Assembly (NCBI GenBank): GCA_029561105.1
Contig: JAKQJQ010000012.1
Coordinates: forward strand, 1 to 33,335
From: Bacteroidota bacterium
GTDB lineage: Bacteria; Bacteroidota; Bacteroidia; Flavobacteriales; Flavobacteriaceae
Length of the DNA stretch: 33,335 nt
Direction: 5' to 3'
The translations under genes were made by a program, and so were the position numbers. Positions 15,934 through 24,151 of the stretch are shown one piece after another; position 1 is the first letter of the stretch, and each line of letters opens with the position of its first letter. Under the pieces are notes generated by a model. The model had not been told where the DNA came from, made no database searches, and saw only the letters and a list, made by a program, of their open reading frames with translations.

Positions 15934-17361
15934 TTAGAATTTTATGATGCAATAGGGTAGTAGTTTTTCGATTTTTTTTTGTTCTGGTTCCGTGATTCGG
16001 TTGCCCATTAAATAAAGGTAGTGCAAATTTTCCAATTCTCTGATTTCGTCTGGCAAACTGCTCAATTGATTAGAACTCAAATCCAGCGTCGTCAAATTTT
16101 TCAACCCTCCGATTTCGGCTGGCAAACTGCTCAATTTATTTGTACTCACATCCAGCATCGTCAAATTTTTCAACCCTCCGATTTCGGCTGGTAAACTGCT
16201 CAATTTATTTGTACTCACATTCAGCGTCGTCAAATTTTTCAATTCCCCGATTTCGGCTGGTAAACTGCTCAATCGATTGTGCCGCAAATCCAGCGTCGTC
16301 AAATTTTCCAACCCTCCGATTTCGGCTGGCAAACTGCTCAATAATGGATTCCCACTCAAATCCAACGTCATCAAATTTTTCAATTCCCAGATTTCGGCTG
16401 GTAAACTGCTCAATTGATTAGAACTCAAATCCAGCGTCGTCAAATTTTTCAACCCTCCGATTTCGGCTGGTAGATTAGTGAGTTTGTTATAATGTAAAAT
16501 CAAAACCTTCAATGCTGTATGTTTAAAAACCTTTGCAGGAATTTTGGTCAGTTCTTTCTCAGACAAATCTAATGCAATGATTCCTTCTCCAAGCAAGGCG
16601 GCATCATAAACCACCGGATATGTTTCCTCCAAAGTGCCCAGCAAGTATTCTACCCCGTCTTTTTTTACCGGCCTCGGTCGCACTACCTTAGAAAGATACT
16701 GCCTAGTGCCCAGCAAGTATTCTACCCCATCTTTCTTTACTTTGGCAAAGCCAGTTCGCGAATCAAATTGCTCTGCTTTTTCCCATCTGCCCAAGTTTTT
16801 AATTTCATCGCCTTCTTTGTTGATGAAATAAAAAACATTGTCCCCCCCCTTTTTTCCAAAAGCCAAAGCAAACTTGTCATCATAAAAATAAAAGGCATTG
16901 ATGAGTTTGTTGGCGTGAGTAAGTGCGCTGTCGGCTCGGGCGAGGGCAGCAGCAGTTTTTTCCTGTTCTGCCTGCACTTTGATGAATGCACTGTCTGCAC
17001 GCGCACGGGCAATTTTAGTTTCAGCGAGGGCAGCAGCGGTTTTTTCCTGCTCGCTCCGCACCTGTTCAAGGGCCTGTTTGGTCGCAGCATCCGCCGCCTC
17101 CGCTCGCCGCTGTGCAGCCTCCGCCTCATCCTTTTTCTTTTCTATCGCCGCAAAAACCTTATCAATAAATGCATTGACCTCCGCTTTTTTAGTGGCATCA
17201 TAATTTTCCGCTCCCCTTGCATGGTCGAGCGCAGATTTGTAATTGCCTTCTTGCAGGGCTGTTAGAGCCAATTCCATTTTGCAGGAATAGTAATTGCACT
17301 GGGCTTGGGCTTGGCTGCTGCACAATAACAGCAGACAAAAAATGAGTATGTTTTTGATCAT
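15934..17361 (-). CDS. Secreted coiled-coil/leucine-rich-repeat protein (copy 2)
   Basis: 475 residues from ATG 17361; a TTG eight codons upstream is unlikely because the paralogue uses the same ATG in an ATGA overlap. A signal peptide (MIKNILIFCLLLLCSSQAQA) is followed by a Cys-containing, TPR-like helical region (YYSCKMELALTALQEGNY), a long Ala/Glu/Lys coiled coil, two WG-like copies of VKKDGVEYLLGT, and about eight LRRs of 23 residues (L-x-N-L-x-x-L-D-(L/V)-S-x-N-x-L-S-S-L-P-A-E-I). The LRR part is a 69-base tandem repeat at DNA level (about 16030-16490). The predicted location is periplasm or outside. LRRs imply protein binding. It follows an nSTAND tail remnant and is a diverged duplicate of the gene at 17596. 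Confidence 0.8.
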   Translation of the reverse strand: MIKNILIFCLLLLCSSQAQAQCNYYSCKMELALTALQEGNYKSALDHARGAENYDATKKAEVNAFIDKVFAAIEKKKDEAEAAQRRAEAADAATKQALEQVRSEQEKTAAALAETKIARARADSAFIKVQAEQEKTAAALARADSALTHANKLINAFYFYDDKFALAFGKKGGDNVFYFINKEGDEIKNLGRWEKAEQFDSRTGFAKVKKDGVEYLLGTRQYLSKVVRPRPVKKDGVEYLLGTLEETYPVVYDAALLGEGIIALDLSEKELTKIPAKVFKHTALKVLILHYNKLTNLPAEIGGLKNLTTLDLSSNQLSSLPAEIWELKNLMTLDLSGNPLLSSLPAEIGGLENLTTLDLRHNRLSSLPAEIGELKNLTTLNVSTNKLSSLPAEIGGLKNLTMLDVSTNKLSSLPAEIGGLKNLTTLDLSSNQLSSLPDEIRELENLHYLYLMGNRITEPEQKKIEKLLPYCIIKF

Positions 17362-17495
17362 TTTTGAGATTTTAAAATTGGGCAAGTATCGCTGTTTTTC
17401 CGAATTACCATGTTCAATTCCTGGATTTTCTTTTTGGTTTCCACGGAGTTGAGTTCATAAACCGCTGATTGCTGTTGCTTGAAAGTCTCGTCCGC
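17358..17495 (-). pseudogene. Remnant of the nSTAND gene 3' end
   Basis: In the minus-strand frame ending at TGA (17358-17360) 45 codons read ADETFKQQQSAVYELN, ETKKKIQELNMVIRKNS and CPILKSQK. The last 32 residues are nearly identical to the end of the intact nSTAND protein (residues ~541-572). Its TGA overlaps the ATG of the LRR gene at 17361 by the same ATGA as in the intact copy. It has no body and cannot be expressed on its own; it is the scar of a tandem duplication that copied the ATPase tail plus the LRR gene. Confidence 0.85.
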
Positions 17496-17580
17496 TCAAA
17501 AATGGCGGCAATTGACTGAGGAGGCGACGCCTTAGCGATAGGGCATACCCGCCATGGCCGGGCGCGAGCATGCTTGCAGC
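17490..17580. repeat. Repeat R2, copy downstream of the first LRR gene
   Basis: Partner of the repeat at 15806-15912 (shared blocks AAAAATGGCGG, GAGGAGGC, CGATAGGG, GGCGCGAGCAT). It begins right where homology to the nSTAND tail ends, so it lies at a duplication junction. Confidence 0.6.
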
Positions 17581-17595
17581 ATGGCATGAACAGGT

Positions 17596-18864
17596 TCAAA
17601 AAGGTATAACTTCACAGCCTTTAGGCAGAAATTTTTTTGCGTTTTCTATTTCAGAATCAGATATCGGGGTGTTCGTAAGATTCAATTTTTGCAGTTTTTT
17701 TAAATTCGCTAGCTGTATAGCAATTTTAGAAATATTGTTTGAACTCAAGTCTAAGTTTTTCAAATTTTTCAGGTTTCCAATCGAATCAAATATTTCTTTA
17801 TGTTCATCGCTAATACCTAGCTCTTTTAGAAATAAAGTATGGATCATTTGGTTGTTTTCAAAAACTTCAGAAATATCATAACTGCTCCCATTCACATATA
17901 ATAATTTTAAATTTTTATACTTATTGATAAAATTTGGTGCGTTTTTAGAATTTTCTAAAATGTAGTTTCTTTCAAATGCTTCGTATGAATATCGGTGGTA
18001 ACCTATATTATCCAATATTAAAATCTCGTTCTCTTGAAAATTCTCATAATCAAATCTATAAATATCTCCTTCCGGGGTTAAAAGAAATGTAATTCCTTTT
18101 CCATCAGTAACCTTTGCAAAATTTAATGGTGAAGAAAACCATCCTGTATTTAATGAAGAAAACGGTTCTGCTTGTACCCAAATACCGAGGCTATCAATTA
18201 AATTTGCTTGTCTATCAATGTATCGAAAAACGAAAGGGAATGCGTATATATTAAGATATTCTCTTCGGTTTTGTTTCCAAAAATGTTTGTACGCCATACT
18301 TTCGGGTTTTTCTGTAAACGGGTTTAGATCATGTATGCCAAATGTAAAGATGTTCTTAACTAATATAGGTGCTACACCATTTGTTGAAAAATAAAAAAGC
18401 GAGGTCAATTTTCTTTCTATTTGCAACGCCGAATCAGCCTTGGCTTTTGCCTTTTGAGTTTCTATCAAGGCTGCTTTGGCTTCATTTTTCGCTTTTTCTG
18501 CTTTATATAAAGCGCTATCTGCTTTGAGTTTCGCTTTTTCTGTTTCCAACAGTGCGATTTTGGCTTCATTTTTCGCTTTTTCTGTTTCAGTAAGTAAAAC
18601 TTTCACTTTCCTTTCCCCGTCCTCCGCCTCATTCTTTTTCTTCTCTATCGCCGTAAAAACCTTGTCAATAAATGCATTGACCTCCGCTTTTTTAGTGGCA
18701 TCATAATTTTCCGCTCCCCTTGCATGGTCGAGCGCAGATTTGTAATTACCTTCTTGCAGGGCTGTTCGAGCCAATTCCATTTTGCAGGAATAGTAATTGC
18801 ACTGGGCTTGGGCTTGGTTGCTGCACAAAAACAGCAGACAAAAAATGAGTATGTTTTTGATCAT
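17596..18864 (-). CDS. Secreted coiled-coil/leucine-rich-repeat protein (copy 1)
   Basis: 422 residues from ATG 18864, which overlaps the TGA of the nSTAND gene (ATGA), so the two are translationally coupled. The signal peptide and first ~80 mature residues are nearly identical to copy 2, also at DNA level. Then comes a coiled coil built of repeated K-A-K-x-E-A-K-x-A-L-x-E-T units, a middle domain of ~150 residues not shared with copy 2, and a short LRR end (NLKNLKNLDLSSNNISKI, then LKKLQKLNLTNTPIS). It is predicted periplasmic or secreted. It is likely the sensor or partner of the membrane-anchored ATPase encoded just upstream. The sharp change from near-identity to unrelated sequence after the N-terminus is unusual. 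Confidence 0.8.
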   Translation of the reverse strand: MIKNILIFCLLFLCSNQAQAQCNYYSCKMELARTALQEGNYKSALDHARGAENYDATKKAEVNAFIDKVFTAIEKKKNEAEDGERKVKVLLTETEKAKNEAKIALLETEKAKLKADSALYKAEKAKNEAKAALIETQKAKAKADSALQIERKLTSLFYFSTNGVAPILVKNIFTFGIHDLNPFTEKPESMAYKHFWKQNRREYLNIYAFPFVFRYIDRQANLIDSLGIWVQAEPFSSLNTGWFSSPLNFAKVTDGKGITFLLTPEGDIYRFDYENFQENEILILDNIGYHRYSYEAFERNYILENSKNAPNFINKYKNLKLLYVNGSSYDISEVFENNQMIHTLFLKELGISDEHKEIFDSIGNLKNLKNLDLSSNNISKIAIQLANLKKLQKLNLTNTPISDSEIENAKKFLPKGCEVIPF

Positions 18865-20579
18865 TTTTGAGATTTTAAAATTGGGCAAGTATTGCTGTTT
18901 TTCCGAATTGCTATGTTCAATTCCTGGATTTTCTTTTTGGTTTCTTCGGAATTGAGTTCAAAAATCGCTGCTTGCAACCGCTCGAAAGTATCATCCGCCA
19001 AACAAGAATTTCCCCCGCTTAATTGACCGTAAGCCAACTTGATTTCCTCTTCAAATTCCTTGAATCGTTTATCGGCTTCGGCAGCAAGGCGTTTTTCATT
19101 TTCGGTTTTCAGGTTGGAATATGCCACTTCCGTTTCTTTTTGCGCAGAAAATGCCCAAAACATTGCCCCCAAAGCCACGATCAAACCTATACCTATCGCC
19201 GTAAGCAAGCCCCGCACCGTCCGCAACCGCTTTTTGGTGGCTTCTAATTCGGTCTGCTCGCGGTGTTTTATCGCGGCTTCGCTTTCTATGATTCGCTGTT
19301 GTATGGAAACCGGCATCGCCAAATACCCTTCAAAAGGCCTCAAATAATCCAAATCTTCCCTCGAAAACAACCCAGCCCGCCCCTCATATACCCGATAAAC
19401 CTCCCGCGCCCGCTCCCGCAACTTCATCTCCTCCGTCAAATTTCCCCCAACGACCCGCGCCAGCACGTCATGGCTGATTTCGTACTGCGTCTGCTCGCCC
19501 ACTTTCAGGGCGCGGAGGATGCGCCGCTGTTCCAAGTCGCGCAGCAGGGCGGCGAGTGGTTGGGCGAGGGTCACGCCGTTTTTGGCGAGGGCGGCTTCCA
19601 GGTCGGCGGGGCCGGCTTGCAGTTTGGTATGGCGTTCGGTGATGAGTGTGGCGAGTAGTTCCAGTGGCAGTTTATCGCCATGTGTCGGGGCGAGTTCGCG
19701 CAGTTGTTTTTTCAGGAAAGAGTCGAGGATGCGCTCCAAATCGTCGTCTGCGCGCACAAGGCTGCTTTGTAAAACGGGCTTTTCTCCTGCGGTAGTCTGC
19801 TCGGCAGCCCGATGCCACAATTCATCCAAAAACACCTGCACGTGCGCCAACTCAATCTCCCGCTGTTTGTCCGGCAGTTTGGAAAGAATGGCAGCGGCCA
19901 GCATTTCGGGCTGCTGTGTTTGGAAATACGGTTGGTATTGCTCCGCCTCCAAAATTTGTTGGATGACCGCCTGCACATTAGAGCGGCTCATTTTCTCCAA
20001 GCGAAAGCGGTGCTGAAAAATACTCGGACAAATCGCCTCCCACTCGGAAAGATGTCCGATAAACTCCTCGCGCATCACGAGCAGCACGCGGCAGGGCGTT
20101 TTGTACTCGACGAGTGCTTGCAGACGGTTGAAGAAATCGCGTTTTTCGATCTCGGAGCCGAGCAGCAGCAATTCCTCGAACTGGTCGAAGAGCAGATACA
20201 CGGGCTGGTACCGCTCCCCGAAGAGGCGTTCGACGGTCTCGCCGAAGCCCGTTTCCGGGTCGGTCGGCAGACCGGTCGCGGGTTGGAGGGCGATTTTTTG
20301 GCGCAGGCTTTCGTTGATGCGGGCAAAAACCGAGGTCGTCATATTTGCCCCACGCCGTATGGTGAGCGCGTACCAATCGGCATCGGAAAACTGGTTGCGC
20401 AGCCCGCACTCGATGAGGCTGGTCTTGCCCGCGCCGGAAGGCCCATAGACGAGCAGGTGCTTCACGCCGCTCAGGGACTGGTAAAGCGCGTTGGTCTCGC
20501 GCTCGCGCCCGAAAAAGATGTCGAAATCCTGTTGTTGGTAGGAATCGAGGAATTTGAATGGCGATTTGACGGTGTTCAT
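18861..20579 (-). CDS. Membrane-anchored nSTAND-type P-loop ATPase
   Basis: 572 residues. FFGRERE (22-28) precedes Walker A GPSGAGKTS (46-54); Walker B is YLLFDQFEEL (128-137), and MREEF (169-173) matches sensor 1. A winged-helix-like region follows (to ~residue 400). A membrane span (LLTAIGIGLIVALGAMFWAF) lies near residue 470, then a charged helical tail. This is the nSTAND1 type usually fused to WD40 or other repeats on the same chain; here no repeat domain is fused and the next gene supplies secreted LRRs instead. STAND ATPases oligomerise on ligand binding and activate effectors; many act in defence or programmed cell death. It is coupled by ATGA overlaps to the genes on both sides. Confidence 0.85.
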   Translation of the reverse strand: MNTVKSPFKFLDSYQQQDFDIFFGRERETNALYQSLSGVKHLLVYGPSGAGKTSLIECGLRNQFSDADWYALTIRRGANMTTSVFARINESLRQKIALQPATGLPTDPETGFGETVERLFGERYQPVYLLFDQFEELLLLGSEIEKRDFFNRLQALVEYKTPCRVLLVMREEFIGHLSEWEAICPSIFQHRFRLEKMSRSNVQAVIQQILEAEQYQPYFQTQQPEMLAAAILSKLPDKQREIELAHVQVFLDELWHRAAEQTTAGEKPVLQSSLVRADDDLERILDSFLKKQLRELAPTHGDKLPLELLATLITERHTKLQAGPADLEAALAKNGVTLAQPLAALLRDLEQRRILRALKVGEQTQYEISHDVLARVVGGNLTEEMKLRERAREVYRVYEGRAGLFSREDLDYLRPFEGYLAMPVSIQQRIIESEAAIKHREQTELEATKKRLRTVRGLLTAIGIGLIVALGAMFWAFSAQKETEVAYSNLKTENEKRLAAEADKRFKEFEEEIKLAYGQLSGGNSCLADDTFERLQAAIFELNSEETKKKIQELNIAIRKNSNTCPILKSQK

Positions 20580-21964
20580 GCTTGGGATGTTTTGAAGGGT
20601 TTGAACACCAGTTCCAATTGCTTGAACAAATCGTTCAACTTCGCCTGTTGGTTATTCTGCTTTTTTACTTGCAAAAACTTGTTCGAGGAAATAATCAATC
20701 GCTCCCCGAAAGGCAGTTCATTTCTAAATCTGGCAAACTCATAACAACCCGACCCGCCATTGCACCCGACAAAATAATAAATTTCAGGCGTTTGTTTGGG
20801 CGTGTCGGCGAACACCGTTTCATCAATCACAAGCGGCGAAAGGGAAATATAGGTGGTCGGGTCGTCGATTTTATCCAGGCAGTCATCCGTGTTTTTTCCT
20901 CGGAAGAGCAAAACGCTTTGGTTGTAGGTGCACTTATCTTCAATTTCCTTGGTGTTATAATCGGCGGCGTTTTTATCGGTAGCAGTGTAGATGCCGTGCA
21001 GTTCGCCGTAGCGATGAATGAATTTTTTACCCGTTCCCAGCCGATAGTTCAGGTTGATCTCCTTAATACTGACGAGGCGGTATTTAGCCAAAAAAGCAAG
21101 ATTACGCAGCCAGAATATCAAGGCCGTCAGGTATTCATCGAGCAGGGCCGTTGTATCGGTTTCGTGCGCTGCTATTTCGTTTTTCAGCAATCGCCGTCTT
21201 GTTTTATCCAAAAACAGGGCGGTTTTATAAACATCGCTTTGCGTGTTGCTCAGTTCCTGCACAAAATCCGCGATTTGCGGCATGAAATCCTTATCTGTAG
21301 GAATAATTTCCGTGGCGATGATTAGTAAGTTAAGGTAGTCGTATTCGGTGTTTTGTTTTTCCGAAAGCAACAAAAACTCCCGAACGGCTGGGTGCTGCAC
21401 CTGCATTTTTTCCAATTTGAAAATCTGCGCCACCTGCACATAACATAGGTAGCGCAGGGTGCTTTGGAATGCCTCGGCCATGTACGAAAGCCGCAACAGG
21501 GGCGGGCATTTGCTGTCGTCATCCAGGTTGGTCAGCATTTTTTGCAAAAAAACCTCGATAAGCCAGCCATAGTGTTCCATGATAGCGGTTGTCGTGTTGC
21601 GCACGGACACGCCTTGTTCGAGTAGGTCTTGGCGAAGGCCGAGTACCCATTGGTCGCTCCGGGATTCGACGATGTTTTCGGAAAGGTTGGCGGGCAGGGT
21701 TGGCTTTGCACCTTCGGACTCGATTTCGGTCAGTAAATCCAGTATTCCGAAGCGGATTTGGTTTTGGGTCAAAATCGCCTCGGCATGGCTGACGGTGCCA
21801 AGGCGGATTTGCTTTCGGATGTATTGGAATCGCCCGGATTGTTGCAGGATTTCATTCAGTTGTGGAGCGTTTTCGAGTGCTCCCCGGAGTTTTTGGAGCG
21901 CGGGGATAAGGTCATCTTGGGCAATAAGGTTTCGAATGTTTTGAATAAACTCTTGATTAGTCAT
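20576..21964 (-). CDS. EAD11-containing protein, first gene of the STAND operon
   Basis: 462 residues. The first ~85 (LIAQDDLIPALQKLRGAL, LQQSGRFQYIRKQIRLGTVS, NQIRFGILDLLTEIE) match effector-associated domain 11: an acidic helix, then S-G-R-(F/Y), then G-x-(I/V)-x-x..N-x-I-R. EADs are small adaptor domains that link STAND proteins and effectors by homotypic contacts. The remaining ~370 residues are unrecognised, with a VGCNGGSGCYEFARFRNE motif near the end. By context it is an adaptor-effector for the nSTAND ATPase whose ATG overlaps its stop. The ATG at 21964 is only 47 bases from the IS end at 22011, so its native promoter may have been displaced. Confidence 0.78.
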   Translation of the reverse strand: MTNQEFIQNIRNLIAQDDLIPALQKLRGALENAPQLNEILQQSGRFQYIRKQIRLGTVSHAEAILTQNQIRFGILDLLTEIESEGAKPTLPANLSENIVESRSDQWVLGLRQDLLEQGVSVRNTTTAIMEHYGWLIEVFLQKMLTNLDDDSKCPPLLRLSYMAEAFQSTLRYLCYVQVAQIFKLEKMQVQHPAVREFLLLSEKQNTEYDYLNLLIIATEIIPTDKDFMPQIADFVQELSNTQSDVYKTALFLDKTRRRLLKNEIAAHETDTTALLDEYLTALIFWLRNLAFLAKYRLVSIKEINLNYRLGTGKKFIHRYGELHGIYTATDKNAADYNTKEIEDKCTYNQSVLLFRGKNTDDCLDKIDDPTTYISLSPLVIDETVFADTPKQTPEIYYFVGCNGGSGCYEFARFRNELPFGERLIISSNKFLQVKKQNNQQAKLNDLFKQLELVFKPFKTSQA

Positions 21965-22010
21965 TTTGTATTATATCATCGTTTGCTTTCCTGCATGCCG
22001 CCGCGCTAAG

Positions 22011-22756
22011 AGCGTGTTCGGGAATTTAAAAAAGTAGGTGTCGGGTATATCTTTGTAGTGACTAAACATCAGAGATAAGACAAAACAGTTCGAAGAATTG
22101 ACCGACACCCAATGGGCCGCAATATCACCCTATTTAGACCTAAAACGCAAACGAAAGGTGAAATTACGGTCAGTGATGGATGCCTTGCTGTACATGTTTC
22201 GAGCAGGATGCCAATGGCGAAACGTACCGGCTAGTTTTCCAAAATGGCGAGCAGTGAACTACTATTTTGAGTGCTGGAAGAAAGATGGAACCCTTGTTCA
22301 GATGAACGATCAACTCAATAAATTGGATCGAATCCAATCTGATCGTTTTGCTACTCCATCCTTGATGTGTGTTGATAGTCAGAGTGTTAAGTTGACTCCA
22401 ATGATTTATGCGGATCGAGGAATTGATAATAACAAGAAGGTCAATGGCAGGAAGCGACAACTACTAGTGGATACAGGAGGCAGGATTTGGCGCGTAATTG
22501 TTCATGCGGCAAATAGGCATGATGGTCCGGGCGGGAGTCCATTATTGGATGATCTTTCGACCTTTGATATAAGGTTAGAAAAAATACTTGGTGATGATGC
22601 GTATATGGGTGTTTTCGCAAAAAAAGCCCATGAGAAAGGGCTGGTTTTTGAAAGGGCTTCTCGACCTGAAAGTGTCAAAGGGTTTGTACCAGTTGCAAAG
22701 CGTTGGGTGGTGGAACGGACGATTGCATGGACAAATTTCTTCCGAAGGGTGGTCAT
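22011..22756 (+). mobile_element. IS5-family insertion sequence, right end lost
   Basis: The left end is taken as GAGCGTGTTCGGGAATTT at 22011, which has the look of an IS5-type terminal repeat. The transposase frame begins about 50-90 bases in. At 22756/22757 the sequence changes abruptly, in the middle of the transposase C-terminus, to an AT-rich GNAT gene on the other strand. No matching right inverted repeat or target duplication is visible, so the element is truncated and immobile. Confidence 0.75.
22098..22756 (+). pseudogene. IS5-family transposase, C-terminally truncated
   Basis: About 220 residues of a DDE transposase (IS5/IS427-like). The N-terminal helix-turn-helix region reads MTDTQWAAISPYL and then ALLYMFRAGCQWRNVP. 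The catalytic acids are in MCVDSQSVK, ILGDDAYMG and VVERTIAWTNFFRR. The first codon here is TTG; the frame is open upstream to about 22062 (KQFEEL before TDTQW), so the true start may be slightly earlier and non-ATG. After FRRVVM the normal end is missing and replaced by a few codons of the neighbouring GNAT DNA. The DDE triad is intact, but the last residues and right IS end are gone. Confidence 0.82.
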
Positions 22757-23051
22757 GTTCGCCAACTTTTTCCTTTGTTAAGTTTATAAGTTGCTTGCCA
22801 ATGCCTTCTTTTTTGTAGTTATCTCTTACTGCAAGGTCTGCAAGATAGCAAGCCCAAGCCCAATCAGTAATAGAACGAGAAACTCCAACTAATATGTCGT
22901 TGTCCCAAGCAGTAACTATCAGGTTTGAATTGTCAAACATTTTTTGAATTCGTTCTTTGTCGTAGGCTGGTCTTGGCAAACCTGCATTGTCGTAAAGTTC
23001 AATGATTTGGTCTGCGGTTGGCCGCTTGTCAAAACTATACTCTATATTCAT
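22757..23051 (-). pseudogene. GNAT family N-acetyltransferase, 3' truncated by the IS
   Basis: 98 codons remain from ATG 23051: MNIEYSFDKRPTADQIIELY, then an acceptor region, then LADLAVRDNYKKEGIGKQLINLT. The acetyl-CoA loop (Y-x-K-x-G-I-G-K) is present. At the junction with the IS the frame continues into antisense transposase codons, so the last ~40 residues of a ~140-aa GNAT enzyme are missing. The ATG lies 37 bases after the GTT of an attC-like site, so this was the third cassette of the array. It is probably non-functional. Confidence 0.8.
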
Positions 23052-23087
23052 ATACTTATTGTTAAGTGTCGTTTTATGCTTGCAGCG

Positions 23088-23149
23088 AACTTGGGCACAC
23101 GCGACAAGCCGACGTTAGGAGGCGTGGTCGCTGTGTGCGTTGTTATCTG
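23088..23149 (-). other. attC-like recombination site (HNH cassette end)
   Basis: 62 bases. On the minus strand it starts CAGATAAC, the exact complement of GTTATCTG that begins the HNH cassette at 24062-24055, and ends in GTT at 23090-23088. The stem GCACAC-GCGAC (23095-23105) pairs with GTCGC-T-GTGTGC (23127-23138): 11 bp with one extrahelical base, a feature that gives attC its strand polarity. Length, termini and bulge all fit a 59-base-element type attC. Confidence 0.75.
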
Positions 23150-23154
23150 GATTA

Positions 23155-24036
23155 TTAATGTCCAGGCGTAGTGCTCTTCATGTATATATAATGTTCTATG
23201 TTTTTATTCTTTCCCCTAAATGGGTGATATTCTAATTCATCTAAAATTTGGCTCAGGTCTTTCATTACTGTATCTTCCCTAATTGTGAATTTCACTCCTC
23301 CCATCTGCTCATAATCTACAACTTGAATATCAAGATATTGTGAAATTTCTGTTTTTTTCGAAATTCCAATTTCATGTAAATAATTCCATGTTAAATTAGC
23401 AATTGAATACCAGCCGCTGAATGAGGTAACCAAGTCCTTCAATTTCATCATAGAATTATTTATTGGGTTTGCGGGCCCAAGAAATATTAAGTCAACAGGG
23501 TTTTCAATTTGCCCGAAAAAATATGGTTTTATTTGAAAAACGATCTTCAAATCAATGTTTTCGTTTTCGCCATTTAAAAAGGCAATTAGATTTTTTGAGG
23601 GTAAAATTCCAACTTCTGCCATTCTACAGCCCACATGCTTGCCAATATATCTTTTAACATTCAAATAATCTTCTTTCCAAGTGCTGCCAAATACCTTTTC
23701 TAAATCTATTATTTGAGAATTTTTAATTTGGGTTCTATTTTGGCAATATTGTTCTATGAATTTTTGATATGCTTTGTCAAATACTTGGCTCTTCGCACCA
23801 TTACATTTTATGCAAAGATTTTTTTCAAATTTGATTCTATTAGAACCCGAACTTTGAATATCTTCTCCTTTCTCTTCAGTCACATATTTAATGTGATTAA
23901 CTATATTACCCTTGGAATAGACTTTTCCATAAAGAAATTCCAAATCAGTCTTCTTGATTTTATGTTCTCTCGACAAATCCGTTGATCCGCACCACCAACA
24001 TTTAGATTTGTCTATATTTACCCTGAGGAATTCCAT
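23155..24036 (-). CDS. HNH/zinc-finger nuclease-like protein of unknown family
   Basis: 293 residues. Near the start are CWWCG (13-17) and REHKIKK with a candidate catalytic histidine, and CIKCN near residue 76 supplies the second pair of zinc ligands. C-x2-C..E-H..C-x2-C at this spacing is typical of HNH-type nucleases and related zinc folds. The remaining two-thirds (FLNGENENIDLKI, IFLGPANPI, a helical tail) is unrecognised. The gene is AT-rich and starts 24 bases after the cassette core site. It is a typical orphan cassette gene; nuclease activity is inferred from the Cys/His pattern only. Confidence 0.6.
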   Translation of the reverse strand: MEFLRVNIDKSKCWWCGSTDLSREHKIKKTDLEFLYGKVYSKGNIVNHIKYVTEEKGEDIQSSGSNRIKFEKNLCIKCNGAKSQVFDKAYQKFIEQYCQNRTQIKNSQIIDLEKVFGSTWKEDYLNVKRYIGKHVGCRMAEVGILPSKNLIAFLNGENENIDLKIVFQIKPYFFGQIENPVDLIFLGPANPINNSMMKLKDLVTSFSGWYSIANLTWNYLHEIGISKKTEISQYLDIQVVDYEQMGGVKFTIREDTVMKDLSQILDELEYHPFRGKNKNIEHYIYMKSTTPGH

Positions 24037-24059
24037 ATTGATGTTTATTTATGTCAGAT

Positions 24060-24146
24060 AACGTTGGGCTTTACGAATGTGCCGCCCTGCGTTGGCTTTC
24101 GAGCGTTGGCATTGGGGCGGCATTTTCGTAAAGCCTTTGTTCTTCG
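24060..24146 (-). other. attC-like recombination site (lipoprotein cassette end)
   Basis: 87 bases. On the minus strand it begins CGAAGAAC (24146-24139), the complement of GTTCTTCG at the start of the lipoprotein cassette (25970-25963; the match extends to nine bases). It ends with GTT at 24062-24060. Arms 24067-24087 and 24115-24135 pair over 19 of 21 positions with a two-base internal mismatch, leaving a 27-base terminal loop. Conserved AAC and GTT ends, an imperfect stem and unpaired bases are the diagnostic layout of attC. Confidence 0.8.
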
Positions 24147-24151
24147 TTTTA

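Noticed and set aside
16020..16495. Regular 69-base repeats considered as a CRISPR array or minisatellite
   Set aside because: The period is a multiple of three, in frame, and encodes canonical 23-residue LRRs; there are no unique spacers.
17414..17599. A 61-codon minus-strand frame between the two LRR genes
   Set aside because: It reads the nSTAND-tail remnant in the wrong frame; the correct frame matches the ATPase C-terminus.
19812..20744. A 310-codon plus-strand frame opposite the nSTAND gene
   Set aside because: The minus-strand frame has Walker A and B motifs and ATGA coupling; the plus frame crosses two gene boundaries.
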